A stretch of DNA of 64,000 bases from JACKHO01 sp041398745 (GCA_041398745.1 JAWKUB010000007.1:186001-250000), one strand, 5' to 3'. Numbered from the stretch's first letter, positions 1-10,477 are shown. Made by a program: numbers and translations. The notes: generated from the letters alone by a model not told the origin.

Positions 1-2
1 TC

Positions 3-1295
3 GCGACCGATGAACAGCGTCGCCAAATGTTGGACGTCATTGGCGTTTCTTCGCTTGAAGAGTTGCTGGCCCAGGTTCCTCAGGAACTGCAATTAGGACG
101 CCCGCTCGATTTGCCGCCAGCCATGGCGGAGTTTGAACTGGAGCACGAACTGCAGTCCATCGCGAAGCAGAACAACTCACGCACCTGCTTCATGGGCGGT
201 GGCGCGTACGACCACTTCATCCCCGCTGTGGTCGATGAAATCGCGGGACGCGGTGAGTTCTATACCGCTTATACGCCGTATCAGCCGGAAGCCAGCCAGG
301 GATCGCTGCAGGCGTTCTTTGAGTATCAGACGCTCATTTGCCAGTTGACCGGCATGGACGTCTCGAACGCCAGTTTGTACGAAGGTGGTACGGCAGTCAG
401 CGAGGCGGTCTTCATGTCCATGCGGGTCAATGGCCGTGAAAAGAAAGTCGTGCTCTCGGAGGGAGTGAATCCCGAATACCGGCAGACGGTTGAAACCTAC
501 TTATGTGAATTGGGCTGCGAAGTTGTCACGGTACCCACATCAAATGGCACGACGGACCTGGGACAACTGGAAGCGGCGGTGGATGATCAAACCGCCTGCG
601 TGGTTGTGCAATCACCCAACTTCTTCGGCTGCATTGAAGACGTGAGCACTGTCAGTGGCATGGCAAAGGCCGCCGGTGCACTGTCGGTCATGTCGTTTGA
701 TCCCATCAGCCTCGGCGTGCTGAAACGCCCCGGCGATCACGGAGTCGACATTGCCGTCGCCGAAGGACAGGGACTCGGAACGCCGCTGCAGTACGGCGGA
801 CCGTATCTCGGCATTCTGGCCTGCCGTCAGCAGTACGTCCGCAAAATGCCGGGGCGACTCATCGCACAGACAAAGGATCGTGACGGAAAAACCTGTTACG
901 TCCTTGGACTCCAGACTCGAGAACAGCACATTCGCCGTGACAAGGCGACGAGCAACATTTGTACAAACCAGGGTTTGCTCGCACTGCGTGCGACAATTTA
1001 CCTGTCTGTGCTCGGACCGGCGGGACTGAAGGAAGTGGCGACTCATTCCTGTCAGCGTGCACACGATTTGGCAACGAAGCTCTGCCAGATTCCTGGTGTT
1101 TCGCTGATGTATGAGGCCCCGTTCTTCAAAGAGTTCGTGCTCAACGTCGACAACGTCGATGCGTTCGTCGCCAAGGCTCACGCTGCAGGGTTTGATGTCG
1201 GTCCCGAACTGCTGGCTGGATCGGGCATTCTGGTCGCCGTCACAGAAAAACGGACGCAGGCCGAAATTGACGCGTTTGTCGCCGCAGTCAGTTAG
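3..1295 (+). CDS. gcvPA: Glycine dehydrogenase (decarboxylating) subunit 1, 5'-partial
   Basis: N-terminal subunit of the two-subunit P-protein of the glycine cleavage system, which decarboxylates glycine and passes the aminomethyl group to the lipoyl H-protein. The frame is open from base 3 and the protein normally begins shortly before the residues at position 27, so the true start lies outside the window. The first ATG inside (27) is not the start. Family hallmarks include the GVSSLEELL opening, FMGGGAYDHFIP and YTPYQPEASQG. The PLP-binding lysine is on the partner subunit. gcvPB follows after 59 bp on the same strand, so the two are probably one operon. Confidence 0.95.
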   Translation, partial: ATDEQRRQMLDVIGVSSLEELLAQVPQELQLGRPLDLPPAMAEFELEHELQSIAKQNNSRTCFMGGGAYDHFIPAVVDEIAGRGEFYTAYTPYQPEASQGSLQAFFEYQTLICQLTGMDVSNASLYEGGTAVSEAVFMSMRVNGREKKVVLSEGVNPEYRQTVETYLCELGCEVVTVPTSNGTTDLGQLEAAVDDQTACVVVQSPNFFGCIEDVSTVSGMAKAAGALSVMSFDPISLGVLKRPGDHGVDIAVAEGQGLGTPLQYGGPYLGILACRQQYVRKMPGRLIAQTKDRDGKTCYVLGLQTREQHIRRDKATSNICTNQGLLALRATIYLSVLGPAGLKEVATHSCQRAHDLATKLCQIPGVSLMYEAPFFKEFVLNVDNVDAFVAKAHAAGFDVGPELLAGSGILVAVTEKRTQAEIDAFVAAVS

Positions 1296-1354
1296 CGGTC
1301 AGGTTGCCAGTTAGAAGTCTTTTGATTCATTTGTTGTAACGCTTACGTGGTGTC

Positions 1355-2827
<1,473 letters not shown>

Positions 2828-2860
2828 CGCTCGTTTCTCTAACGTGAGCGACTTCGATGG

Positions 2861-2896
2861 AAGCGGCCGAAGATGTTTTGGCCGCTTTCACTTTCT
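2861..2896 (+). terminator. Candidate intrinsic terminator after gcvPB
   Basis: An 8-bp perfect stem (AAGCGGCC 2861-2868, GGCCGCTT 2880-2887) with an 11-base loop is followed by a T-rich but interrupted tract. It lies 33 bp after the gcvPB stop and about 60 bp before tyrS, where a terminator would be expected. The imperfect U-tract keeps confidence moderate. Confidence 0.45.
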
Positions 2897-2947
2897 GTTT
2901 TGTCTCGTCTGCCACCTCTTCAGGTGCCATTAGTTTGCTGAGTCTCC

Positions 2948-4177
2948 ATGTTTGCTCCCGTATCTGAACAACTGGAAATCATCCGCCGCGGCATTGAGAA
3001 AATCGTTCCGGAGGCGGAACTCGCTCAGAAGCTCGAAGCGAGCTACAAGTCTGGCAAGCCGCTGCGAATTAAATACGGAATCGACCCTACCGCCGCCCAT
3101 GTGCATTTGGGACACACTGTCCCGCTGCGAAAAATGCGGCAGTTCCAGGACCTGGGGCATCAGGCGGTCATCATCATTGGCAACTACACCGCCATGGTGG
3201 GCGACCCCAGCGGTCGTGATGAAGCACGCTCGAAACGCCTCTCCGAAGAGGAAGTGGAAGCCAACGCCCAGTACTACCTCTCGCAGGTCGGCAAGGTGGT
3301 CGACCTCGACAAGGCGGAAGTGCACCGTAACGGCGACTGGTTCGGGAAAATGTCCTTCGCCGATGTCCTCGCGCTGTGCGGTCGCGTGACCGTCGCTCAA
3401 TTGCTGACCCGCGATGACTTCTCGAAACGAATGGCCAGCGAAACGCCCATTTTCCTGCACGAGTGCTTGTATCCCGTCATGCAGGCGTGGGATTCCGTGG
3501 TTATTCAGTCCGATGTCGAACTCGGCGGCACGGAACAGCTCTACAGCTTCATGCTCGCCCGCGACCTGCAGAAGGAACAGAATCTGCCACAGCAAATCGG
3601 CATCATGTCTCCCATTCTCGTCGGCACCGATGGCACGCGCCGCATGGGAAAGAGCCTCGGGAACTACATTGGCATTTCTGAAGACGCGTACGACATGGCC
3701 AAGAAGTTCATGCAGCTTCCCGACGCGGTCATGGAAATGTACTTCGAACTGCTGACCGACTTGCCCAAGTCGGAGTACGACCAAATCCTGGCGGGGCATC
3801 CCAAAGAAGCAAAACAGGCCCTCGCCCGACTCGTCATTTCCGGCTACCACCCCGCCGATGACGCCGAAGCTGCCATTGCCCGCTGGGAAAAAGAAATCAG
3901 CGGCGGACAACTACCCGAGTCGATGCCGGAGGTCGAACTCTCCCGATCCAATTTGGATGCCGAGGGAAAAATTGCAGCCCCACATTTGTTCAAATCAACG
4001 GGACTCCAACCCTCAACCAGCGAAGCCATGCGACTCATCCAGGGCGGCGGCGCCTCGTTCTACATCGGCGAAGAAAAACACGCCATCACCGATCGAAACG
4101 AACAAGTCACCGTGGTTGATGGACTCATTCTGCGTGCTGGTAAGAAGAAGTGGGCCCGTGTGAAGCTGGTTGATTAG
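2948..4177 (+). CDS. tyrS: Tyrosyl-tRNA synthetase
   Basis: Charges tRNA-Tyr with tyrosine in the cytoplasm. It is a class I synthetase: the HIGH motif is HLGH at residues 53-56, followed by GNYTAMVGDPSGR, and the KMSKS-type loop is RMGKS around residues 232-236. The C-terminus (about 340-409) fits an S4 RNA-binding domain. At 409 residues it has the length of bacterial TyrRS. It appears monocistronic and ends 34 bp before the IS3 insertion, so its 3' flank, not its coding sequence, is interrupted. Confidence 0.96.
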   Translation: MFAPVSEQLEIIRRGIEKIVPEAELAQKLEASYKSGKPLRIKYGIDPTAAHVHLGHTVPLRKMRQFQDLGHQAVIIIGNYTAMVGDPSGRDEARSKRLSEEEVEANAQYYLSQVGKVVDLDKAEVHRNGDWFGKMSFADVLALCGRVTVAQLLTRDDFSKRMASETPIFLHECLYPVMQAWDSVVIQSDVELGGTEQLYSFMLARDLQKEQNLPQQIGIMSPILVGTDGTRRMGKSLGNYIGISEDAYDMAKKFMQLPDAVMEMYFELLTDLPKSEYDQILAGHPKEAKQALARLVISGYHPADDAEAAIARWEKEISGGQLPESMPEVELSRSNLDAEGKIAAPHLFKSTGLQPSTSEAMRLIQGGGASFYIGEEKHAITDRNEQVTVVDGLILRAGKKKWARVKLVD

Positions 4178-4277
4178 TGGTTGGTTTGGTGGCACGCCCG
4201 ACACTTCACTCTGGACTTACCCACGAATAGTGGGCGCTCGCTGGAGGGTGTAGACTCTCTGGAGAGGAGCGAACAAG

Positions 4278-4736
4278 ATGAGCAAGAAAACGTCCAGATC
4301 AGCAGCAGGGCCAGGCAGTCCACGTCGTCGGCACACGGCTGAGTTCAAGCAGCAGGCGGTGCAGATGGTGACGCAGCAGGGCCTCAGCCTGGCTGAGGTG
4401 GCGCGTCGGTTGGGAGTCCATGAGAACCTGCTGCGGAACTGGAAGAAGTCCTTCGAGAAGCACGGCACGTCGGTCAGTCCTGCTCAGCCATCAGCCCTGG
4501 AAGCGGAACTGATGCGTCTGCGGGCCGAGAACGAGCGGCTGCGAATGGAGCGGGACATTTTAAAAAAGCCACCATGTTCTTCGCGAAGGAGTCGCGATGA
4601 AATACGCCTTCATCCAGGAGCATCGGGAGGTCTGGCCGATCGCCGTACAGTGCGCCGTGCTGGAGGTATCGCGGAGCGGGTTCTATGCCTGGCGAAAGCG
4701 TCCCTCGCGCACGAGACCAGCGTCGGCAGGAGTTAA
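4278..4736 (+). pseudogene. IS3 OrfA (HTH protein), frameshifted near its end
   Basis: Residues 1-98 are a normal IS3 OrfA: a helix-turn-helix (AEVARRLGVHENLLRNW) and a leucine-zipper-like coiled coil (MRLRAENERLRMERDILKK). At the A6G run (4562-4568) the frame departs from the family ending. One extra base would restore A-T-M-F-F-A-K-E-S-R and a TGA overlapping the OrfB ATG at 4597. As written, the protein runs into 54 unrelated residues. The A6G run is also the typical programmed -1 slippage site. A sequencing error in the homopolymer is possible. Confidence 0.85.
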
Positions 4737-5454
4737 CTGAGCGGATAAGAACAATTCATCAGCGTCCGCATCATGACACTTACGGAGCCCCCGAGTGCAT
4801 CAGGAACTGATTGCCCAAGGTCATGTCTGCAACCGCAAAACCGTGGCGAAATGCATGCAGGCTGCGGGGATTCAGGCGAAGACGGTGAAACGGTTCAAAG
4901 TCACAACCACCAATTCGGCTCACCATCATCCCGTTGCCGAGAACATTGTGGACCGGAACTTTTCACCGTCAATGAAGAACCAGACCTGGGTGGCCGACAT
5001 CACTTATATTCCGACTGCTGAAGGCTGGCTGTATCTGGCCGCTGTCGAGGATCTGTATTCCCGGAAGATCGTGGGCTGGTCAATGTCCGAGCAGATCGAC
5101 AGCCGGCTCGTCGTCGATGCTTTGGAGATGGCCGTTCAGCGAGAACTGCCCGGAACTGGACTCGTGGCCCATTCCGATCGAGGCGTGCAGTATGCCAGCG
5201 AACACTACCAGCAACTGCTGGCCAGGCAGGGCATCACCTGCTCGATGAGCCGGAAAGCCAATTGCTGGGACAATGCGCCCATGGAATCGTTCTTCGCTAC
5301 CCTGAAGAAAGAACTCGTACACCACGAGCATTACAAAACACGGGAACAGGCCAGGCAAAGCCTGTTCGATTACATCGAAGTCTTCTATAACCGCGTCCGC
5401 CGACACTCAGCACTGGACTACCAGTCCCCGCTGAATTTCGAACAGGCCGCATAA
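4597..5454 (+). pseudogene. IS3 OrfB (DDE transposase), two frame breaks
   Basis: OrfB starts at ATG 4597 (MKYAFIQEH). It stays in frame to about 4719, continues in another frame for 4721-4790 (RRQELTERIRTIHQR), then returns to the first frame for 4795-5454. In its own frame it meets TGA at 4738. The C-terminal part is a full rve-type DDE catalytic core: WVADITYI (first Asp), AHSDRGVQY (second Asp), then the Glu in NAPMESFFATLKKE. The second break sits in a C5 run. The element probably cannot make transposase unless these are assembly errors. Confidence 0.88.
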
Positions 5455-5547
5455 ACTTAACCCAGCGCCCACTATTCGTGGGTAAGTCCACTCCGTTTCG
5501 TTCCACTCTGCCCCCCTTTAGAAGCTTCGCAACAAGATGGGATACTG

Positions 5548-6438
5548 ATGTACCAGATCGGAGTGATTGTCCTTGGCGCTGGTGAGCTTCCCCAACGTTT
5601 TGAAAGTTTCGACGCACATCCGTATCAGGCTGTGCAGAGACTGGACGGAACATGGAGCGTTTCGATTCCAGACTTGCTCAATTCGGAAACGTTTGACGTA
5701 GTGATACGTGAGATTGAGCGACTGAATCTCACCGTTTGGAGCAGTCACTTTGGGGTTGATGATTCACTGGGCCGATTCGAACGTGAGACAATGGATTACC
5801 GCGCGCCCGACGTTGTTGGATTCGAGGTTACAGGTGACCACTTTCAGCAGCTAACGAACCCGCCAGAGGATTTTGATCCTTACACGTCTCCGCCATGCCG
5901 TGGGATACTCCGGCTTGGGAGGGACGTTATCGTTAATGAGCGCCCGACTGGGTTGCTCGCTTGGGCTGGGCATAGACTAATTGCTTCCGAAATAATGCAC
6001 GAGTGGATGTTTCGGCACGGGTGTGACCTCCGCGCGGACGCAGATGTCATTTGCAAAGGGAAAGTCATACACAAGTGGACTCCCATGCATGAAAAACTGT
6101 CGGTTGAGTGCCTTGACGACAGTTTCCGCCACGGTGTCGAATGCCTTGCGTGTCACGCACCAATTGCCAGCGACATGGGAGTTTACTTTGGACGCTCAAT
6201 TCCACAGCATACTCTCGGCTACGACTTGACTGGTTGGGACCATTTTGGACGAAGCCGCATCCTGATTGCGTCTCCCGACATTGCCGAGAGCCTTGAGAGT
6301 TCCTTTGGTGTTGATGCAGCGTACGGAGTTTTTCCCATTTTCGATGCGAATGGCCCCACTGCACAGTCTATCCGTGACGTTCTCCATCGACTGACGCCAT
6401 ACAAAGGAATGCATCCCTTATGGAAGCAGCAATCGTAG
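5548..6438 (+). CDS. Hypothetical protein, 296 residues
   Basis: I do not recognise a family. The protein is soluble and moderately acidic, without signal peptide or membrane segment. It has a single C-x-x-C pair (ECLACHAP, about residue 210) that could bind metal. It begins 57 bp after the right end of the IS3 element, so its native promoter may have been displaced. Base composition looks less GC-rich than neighbouring housekeeping genes, which may indicate acquired DNA. The start ATG at 5548 has no strong ribosome-binding site. Confidence 0.7.
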   Translation: MYQIGVIVLGAGELPQRFESFDAHPYQAVQRLDGTWSVSIPDLLNSETFDVVIREIERLNLTVWSSHFGVDDSLGRFERETMDYRAPDVVGFEVTGDHFQQLTNPPEDFDPYTSPPCRGILRLGRDVIVNERPTGLLAWAGHRLIASEIMHEWMFRHGCDLRADADVICKGKVIHKWTPMHEKLSVECLDDSFRHGVECLACHAPIASDMGVYFGRSIPQHTLGYDLTGWDHFGRSRILIASPDIAESLESSFGVDAAYGVFPIFDANGPTAQSIRDVLHRLTPYKGMHPLWKQQS

Positions 6439-6786
6439 GGTGGCGGGTGGCATGTTCGAGGATTCGTCATACCGTGCCATGCCCACGTCGCGTAGCAGCG
6501 TGGGCATGCGAGTCGCTATCCGACTTCCGTCCTCGGAAACGAGTCAAGTTTTCGTAGGTCATGCTGTGCATGACGACAGTCGGAGATTCAAACTTCCGCA
6601 AGCATCAACCATCGAAAACGGGTGCAGTTCTCAATGACGATTCGTCAGGCGCATGAGCCTGACTTACCGCGACTCGGTGCTCTGACCCCGAATCCTGAAT
6701 CCTCGTTCCACACCACTTTCGACACGATCTGCAGTTCACGATAAACTGCAGATAGCGTTTTCGTTTTCACCGTCAAGGATTCTGTC
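6439..6786. repeat. Gene-free gap with palindromic repeat (copy 1)
   Basis: The gap holds a repeat unit at about 6441-6508: GGCGGGTGGCATGT, then an exact 10-bp stem CATGCCCACG (6478-6487) and CGTGGGCATG (6499-6508) around an 11-base loop. The same unit is present inverted at 7606-7672. The rest shows no coding potential that I trust. A short open frame at 6440-6637 runs through the repeat and is rejected. Confidence 0.75.
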
Positions 6787-7320
6787 ATGCTCGATCGCCC
6801 ACTCACCGATGTTCGCATCCTCTGTTTCGTGGGGGATATCTACGAAGATCTCGAACTGTGGTACCCCAAGCTGCGATTGGAAGAAGCCGGCGCGCATGTC
6901 ACGCTTGCCGGACCTGAGGCAGGAGTGACCTATGCTGGAAAGCACGGCTATCCCTGCGTCTCCGATGCTCGTATCGCCGACATGGAAGCCGAGGACTTCC
7001 ACGGTGTGCTCTGCCCCGGCGGCTTCATGCCCGACAAACTCCGCCGCGATCCTAAGGTGAAGTCGCTGCTGCAGGACTTCGCAGCTCAAAAGAAACTTAT
7101 CGCCGCCATTTGCCACGGTGGCTGGATGCCTATTTCGGCTGGCGTCTACAAAGGCATCCGGGTCACCGGTTCCCCCGGCATCCAGGACGACCTGATCAAC
7201 GCCGAGGCCATCTGGGAGAACGCAGCAGTCGTCGTCGACGGCAAATTCGTCAGCAGCCGCAAACCCGACGACCTCCCCGACTTCTGCCGGGCGATGATTG
7301 AAGTGTTGATGGCACGGTAA
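6787..7320 (+). CDS. DJ-1/PfpI family protein (class I amidotransferase-like)
   Basis: A 177-residue single-domain member of the DJ-1/PfpI superfamily, whose members are deglycases, chaperone-like or cysteine hydrolases. The nucleophile elbow AICHGGW places the catalytic cysteine at C109. Other hallmarks are the N-terminal strand VRILCFVGDIYEDLELWYP and LCPGGFMPDKLR. The substrate cannot be assigned. It has no operon partner and is flanked by two inverted copies of the same hairpin repeat (6441-6508 and 7606-7672). Confidence 0.9.
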   Translation: MLDRPLTDVRILCFVGDIYEDLELWYPKLRLEEAGAHVTLAGPEAGVTYAGKHGYPCVSDARIADMEAEDFHGVLCPGGFMPDKLRRDPKVKSLLQDFAAQKKLIAAICHGGWMPISAGVYKGIRVTGSPGIQDDLINAEAIWENAAVVVDGKFVSSRKPDDLPDFCRAMIEVLMAR

Positions 7321-7355
7321 CAGCCTTGGGAGCAGTCCCCAATTATCGTGGATCA

Positions 7356-7517
7356 CAGGGTGGCCCGACCGAACCGGTCGGGTCGCGAAGCGACAAGAGG
7401 CTTTGTCGTGTGCGTCCAATGTCGTGTGACCGTCCTTCACAACATGAGAACAGATGATGAATCATCTTGTGCCTGCGGCACCCAACCGCTCTAAACGAGT
7501 GGGTGGGCCACCCTGCG
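7356..7517. repeat. Long palindromic intergenic repeat
   Basis: Outer 11-bp arms CAGGGTGGCCC (7356-7366) and GGGCCACCCTG (7507-7517) are exact reverse complements. Inside are smaller stems, CCCGACCG/CGGTCGGG near 7364-7382 and GTGCC/GGCAC. No TIR-bounded transposase or plausible gene lies inside, so it resembles a REP/BIME-like unit. Confidence 0.7.
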
Positions 7518-7605
7518 CATGCCCCGCTTCGTTCCAACGTCGACATGTCATATGATGTGATGGTATCGAGCTTTCCCGCGATTTGTTGCCGCATGGTAAC
7601 CCCAG

Positions 7606-7672
7606 CATGCCCACGCTGCTACGCGACGTGGGCATGGCACACAAAATCGCGAATCGACACGCCACCCGCCAT
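7606..7672. repeat. Palindromic repeat (inverted copy 2)
   Basis: Bases 7606-7636 are the exact reverse complement of 6478-6508. The flanking GTGTCG...CACGCCACCCGCC mirrors the GGCGGGTGGC flank of copy 1. The shared unit is about 65 bp, and the two copies bracket the DJ-1 gene in inverted orientation. Confidence 0.8.
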
Positions 7673-7751
7673 TTTTTCTGTAAGTCATCGTCTGGGTCCG
7701 GTACCAATACTTGTGGAAGCGAAGATTCGCGTCGGTGTGCAGGAACAATGA

Positions 7752-8291
7752 GTGCTTGAAGAAGATCCCAAGGCGATATTCACACGATGGCTGGAGGAGC
7801 ATAGTTCGTCTGTGCTCAAGGTTGCTCGCGCCTATACGCTGACCAAGGAAGATTGCCAGGATTTGGCTCAGGAGATTTTGCTTCAAGCGTGGCGTTCATT
7901 GCCGAAGTTCGCAGGTAAGGCGAGCCCGGCGACTTGGTTCTATCGAGTGGCGCTGAATACCGCGATGAATTGGCATCGAAATGACCGCCCACGACGACAG
8001 TTTCAAAGACCGCTGCTAGAGGTGCAAACCCTTGTTACGAATTCGGATGATTCGTGTCGGCAGGTCGAACAGCAAGAATTGGTTGAACGACTTTACGCGG
8101 CGATTCATCAACTGCCTTGCACTGAGGTTGCCCTAGTGTTGTTGTACTTGGACGACATGAGTTACAGCGAAATGGCGAACGTCTTGGGCATCTCCGAAAG
8201 CAACGTTGGTGTTCGGCTGAACCGAGCAAAGAAAGTACTCGCAACGCTTTTCGATGCGGAACCAGTGGAGGGCGAAGCCGATGAGTCTTGA
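7752..8291 (+). CDS. RNA polymerase sigma factor, ECF type
   Basis: A 179-residue sigma-70 family factor with only regions 2 and 4. Region 2 includes KEDCQDLAQEILLQAWRSL and ATWFYRVALNTAMNW. Region 4 includes LPCTEVALVLLYLDDMSYSEMANVLGISESNVGVRL, the -35-binding HTH. It starts at GTG 7752 because an in-frame TGA lies immediately upstream, with AGGA about 8 bases before. The ATG at 7748 is out of frame. The next gene overlaps its last 11 bases, implying translational coupling with a membrane partner that probably controls it. Confidence 0.92.
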   Translation: MLEEDPKAIFTRWLEEHSSSVLKVARAYTLTKEDCQDLAQEILLQAWRSLPKFAGKASPATWFYRVALNTAMNWHRNDRPRRQFQRPLLEVQTLVTNSDDSCRQVEQQELVERLYAAIHQLPCTEVALVLLYLDDMSYSEMANVLGISESNVGVRLNRAKKVLATLFDAEPVEGEADES

Positions 8292-9399
8292 TCGATTGCA
8301 GCAGGCCTGGAAAGCCGAATCATCGCAGGTAAGAGTTACTTTTGACGCAGATCAGCTCGGGCGAGAAGTTCAACAATCAAACGATGCATTTCGTTCGATA
8401 ATTTTCAAGAGGGACGTTCGTGAAGTCGGCGTTGCGCTGGTGATGATCCCATTATGGATCGCAATGGGCATCAGATCCTCGTCGCTATGGACTTGGTATT
8501 TAATGATACCTGTGTTGTTGTGGATTGTCGGATTCATGCTGGTCGATCGACGACTTCATCCGCAACTCCCAAGCGAACCGGGCGAACCGCTGCTGTGTAG
8601 CCTGCGAAAATCACTGGCTCAAGTCGAGCATCAGATTTGGTTGCTGCGGAACGTCTTCTGGTGGTATTTGTTGCCACCAGCAGTAGCGATGGGAGCGTTC
8701 TTTATCCACAGTAGCTGGGAAACGACGGAAAGCTGGTTGGGAGCTATTCTGATGACAACGATTCCTGGAATCGTTGTGTACTTTGTTTACCGAGGCGTTT
8801 ATTGGCTGAACCAGACCGCTGTTGAAAAACAGCTTACGCCTCGAAGGAACGATCTGGTCAAGTTGATTACGAATCTCGAAGGTGAATGCAGCGAAGAAGA
8901 TTCCATCGAAATGATGAATATCGCGTCCTCTCTGAACGAAACCGACGGACGACTGCACCTGGAACGCACGAACGCCATCGCTGCAGAAACCTGGAATCGA
9001 ATCATCCCTTCGTGGCGTGAGGTCGCCTGGATTGTCATCCCCACAATCCTGTCAGCGTACGTCGGATACCGTCTTTCGTTTGAACCTGCAGGACGTGTTG
9101 CGATGCGATCGGTTGGTGCTGCCGTAGGAGTTTTTCTAATTATACTCTTTCGGCTTGGCTATGTTGCTCATCGTCGTCATAAGGGTCAGCCACTTACAGG
9201 GGCAGAGCAAACTCATTTCAATCTTCCGGCACGTACGATTTTCGCATTAATGTTGCTATTAGTGCTGCTGGCGTTTGTTGCTTTCTTCATCGATGCTCCC
9301 AAACGGAAAATGCGGGATAAACCTGATGCAGTGGAACTGGACAGCAGGATCGAAGAAGCACCGGATCGTGCTGACGATCACAAGGTTGAGTTGCTGTAG
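8281..9399 (+). CDS. Polytopic membrane protein, putative sigma regulator
   Basis: A 372-residue protein starting at ATG 8281, inside the sigma gene, with an overlap of 11 bp. The N-terminus is soluble (MSLDRLQQAWKAES, about 50 residues) and is followed by about six hydrophobic segments, such as VALVMIPLWIAMGI, WYLLPPAVAMGAFFI, FLIILFRLGYVA and FALMLLLVLLAFVAFFI. I see no His/Cys zinc anti-sigma motif. By position I infer that it senses a signal and restrains or couples to the sigma factor, but no homology supports this. The C-terminus is charged. Confidence 0.75.
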   Translation: MSLDRLQQAWKAESSQVRVTFDADQLGREVQQSNDAFRSIIFKRDVREVGVALVMIPLWIAMGIRSSSLWTWYLMIPVLLWIVGFMLVDRRLHPQLPSEPGEPLLCSLRKSLAQVEHQIWLLRNVFWWYLLPPAVAMGAFFIHSSWETTESWLGAILMTTIPGIVVYFVYRGVYWLNQTAVEKQLTPRRNDLVKLITNLEGECSEEDSIEMMNIASSLNETDGRLHLERTNAIAAETWNRIIPSWREVAWIVIPTILSAYVGYRLSFEPAGRVAMRSVGAAVGVFLIILFRLGYVAHRRHKGQPLTGAEQTHFNLPARTIFALMLLLVLLAFVAFFIDAPKRKMRDKPDAVELDSRIEEAPDRADDHKVELL

Positions 9400-10063
9400 C
9401 GACTGTCTTGAAAATCAAGCTGCTATGGGTGTTTTGTTCCATGTTTTTCCTTCTCGGATCATGACGTTGAGGATGGTCAGTAACTGTAGGGCATGGCTCC
9501 TGCCTGCCTCTTCGTTATGAATCCACGTACGGGCAACGCCAGTCCCTGAGGCGCATGGAGCGAGGCCATCTCGTCGATGGTGCAGATTCCATCGACGAAG
9601 GCTTGCGTCGACTCACCAAAGAACAGAAACGCCTAGAGCGCTGAGGTCGCAGAGGAAACAGGAGAACTTCTTCAAATTTCCGCGACCTCGGCGTCCTCTG
9701 CGTTTCAAAATGATGGAAGTTGAGAGCAACCGTGAGACACGACTCCCGCCTGCCTTCACTTGCTCATCAACTTGCTTTTTCGTGACTTTTTGTGCTTCTT
9801 TGTGGCAATTCTCAAACCAAGAAAAAATCGAGTCGCGACTCTGGTCGAGCATATCCATATGCCACAGATTCAAGGATTTTGAAAACGCGTTCCATCGCTG
9901 GCCAGCTCATAGAATGAGTATTCCTTGAATTGCTCATTCAGTTGGGAACGCATTTCCGACCCGATATGCATCAGGCCACCGTAAGCGGATATGCTCAACC
10001 CCACCAAGCCAGGTTGCGCCGACGCGTGACTGGTGCAAGGCAGACTGCAGACCGGATCTATCT
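9400..10063. repeat. 664-bp gap with hairpin and palindromic repeats
   Basis: It contains a perfect 10-bp hairpin (TCGTCGATGG 9571-9580, CCATCGACGA 9589-9598). It also has nested inverted repeats GAGGTCGC/GCGACCTC (9643-9650, 9682-9689) and CGCAGAGG/CCTCTGCG (9648-9655, 9695-9702). A tract rich in CACAAAGAAGCACAAA-type motifs on the minus strand occupies about 9760-9815. No credible gene; frames through 9613-9928 are translations of these repeats. Confidence 0.65.
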
Positions 10064-10477
10064 TTACTCAGTGTTTTTCAGCTTAGCCCCAAACAAGCCA
10101 ACGCGTATGCCCTTTGATTGCAGAAATTGCGTTGCATGCTGATTGACCAGAGCCAAAGCGATAACGGAAGTACAGGGATGAACCATAAGCAAGGCGACGA
10201 CAATAACCATGGGCCAGTTGTAAAGCTCTCGCGCCAGCAGAACTGCTGCTACTGCGGCCGAAATCACGCAAATCACACACAGGGTTATCACACAAAACTG
10301 GAAGACGTGCTCCAATTCCGCAGGAATCATTGGCTCAAGAGCACCGACCAGACAGCAGGCGTAATAGCTTGAAAATGCAATCAGCACATAACGCTGCTTA
10401 CGAGCAATTCTGCGAACCCACGCTTGCTCGTTCGCGTCTTCACTGGCAATGCCGCCGCCCGTTCCTTGCTCATCCAT
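10064..10477 (-). CDS. Hypothetical membrane protein, 137 residues
   Basis: A small membrane protein of unknown function. A charged N-terminus (MDEQGTGGG, then WVRRIARKQR) precedes three to four hydrophobic segments: VLIAFSSYYACCLVGAL, FCVITLCVICVISAAVAAVLL and MVIVVALLMVHPCTSVIALALV. It lies 71 bp downstream of yidD on the same strand and could be its distal operon member. No motif suggests an activity. Confidence 0.65.
   Translation of the reverse strand: MDEQGTGGGIASEDANEQAWVRRIARKQRYVLIAFSSYYACCLVGALEPMIPAELEHVFQFCVITLCVICVISAAVAAVLLARELYNWPMVIVVALLMVHPCTSVIALALVNQHATQFLQSKGIRVGLFGAKLKNTE

Larger units (their letters stand above)
4212..5490 (+). mobile_element. IS3-family insertion sequence with complete ends
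   Basis: A 1279-bp element bounded by perfect 27-bp inverted repeats (4212-4238 and 5464-5490, outer end TGGACTTACCCACG). Both sides carry CTC (4209-4211 and 5491-5493), consistent with the 3-bp target duplication usual for IS3. It carries an OrfA/OrfB pair on the plus strand. Ends and duplication are intact, implying recent insertion, yet both reading frames contain indels. Its right end recurs in minus orientation at 27182-27323 and 29200-29280. Confidence 0.95.

Noticed and set aside
6440..6637. 65-codon frame after the orphan gene
   Set aside because: It runs through the palindromic repeat and lacks a ribosome-binding site or family similarity.
9613..9928. Open frames in both directions in the 664-bp gap
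   Set aside because: Their peptides (e.g. HKEAQKVTKKQ, LKRRGRRGRGNLKK) are translations of CACAAAGAAGCAC- and CGCAGAGG-type repeats, not proteins.
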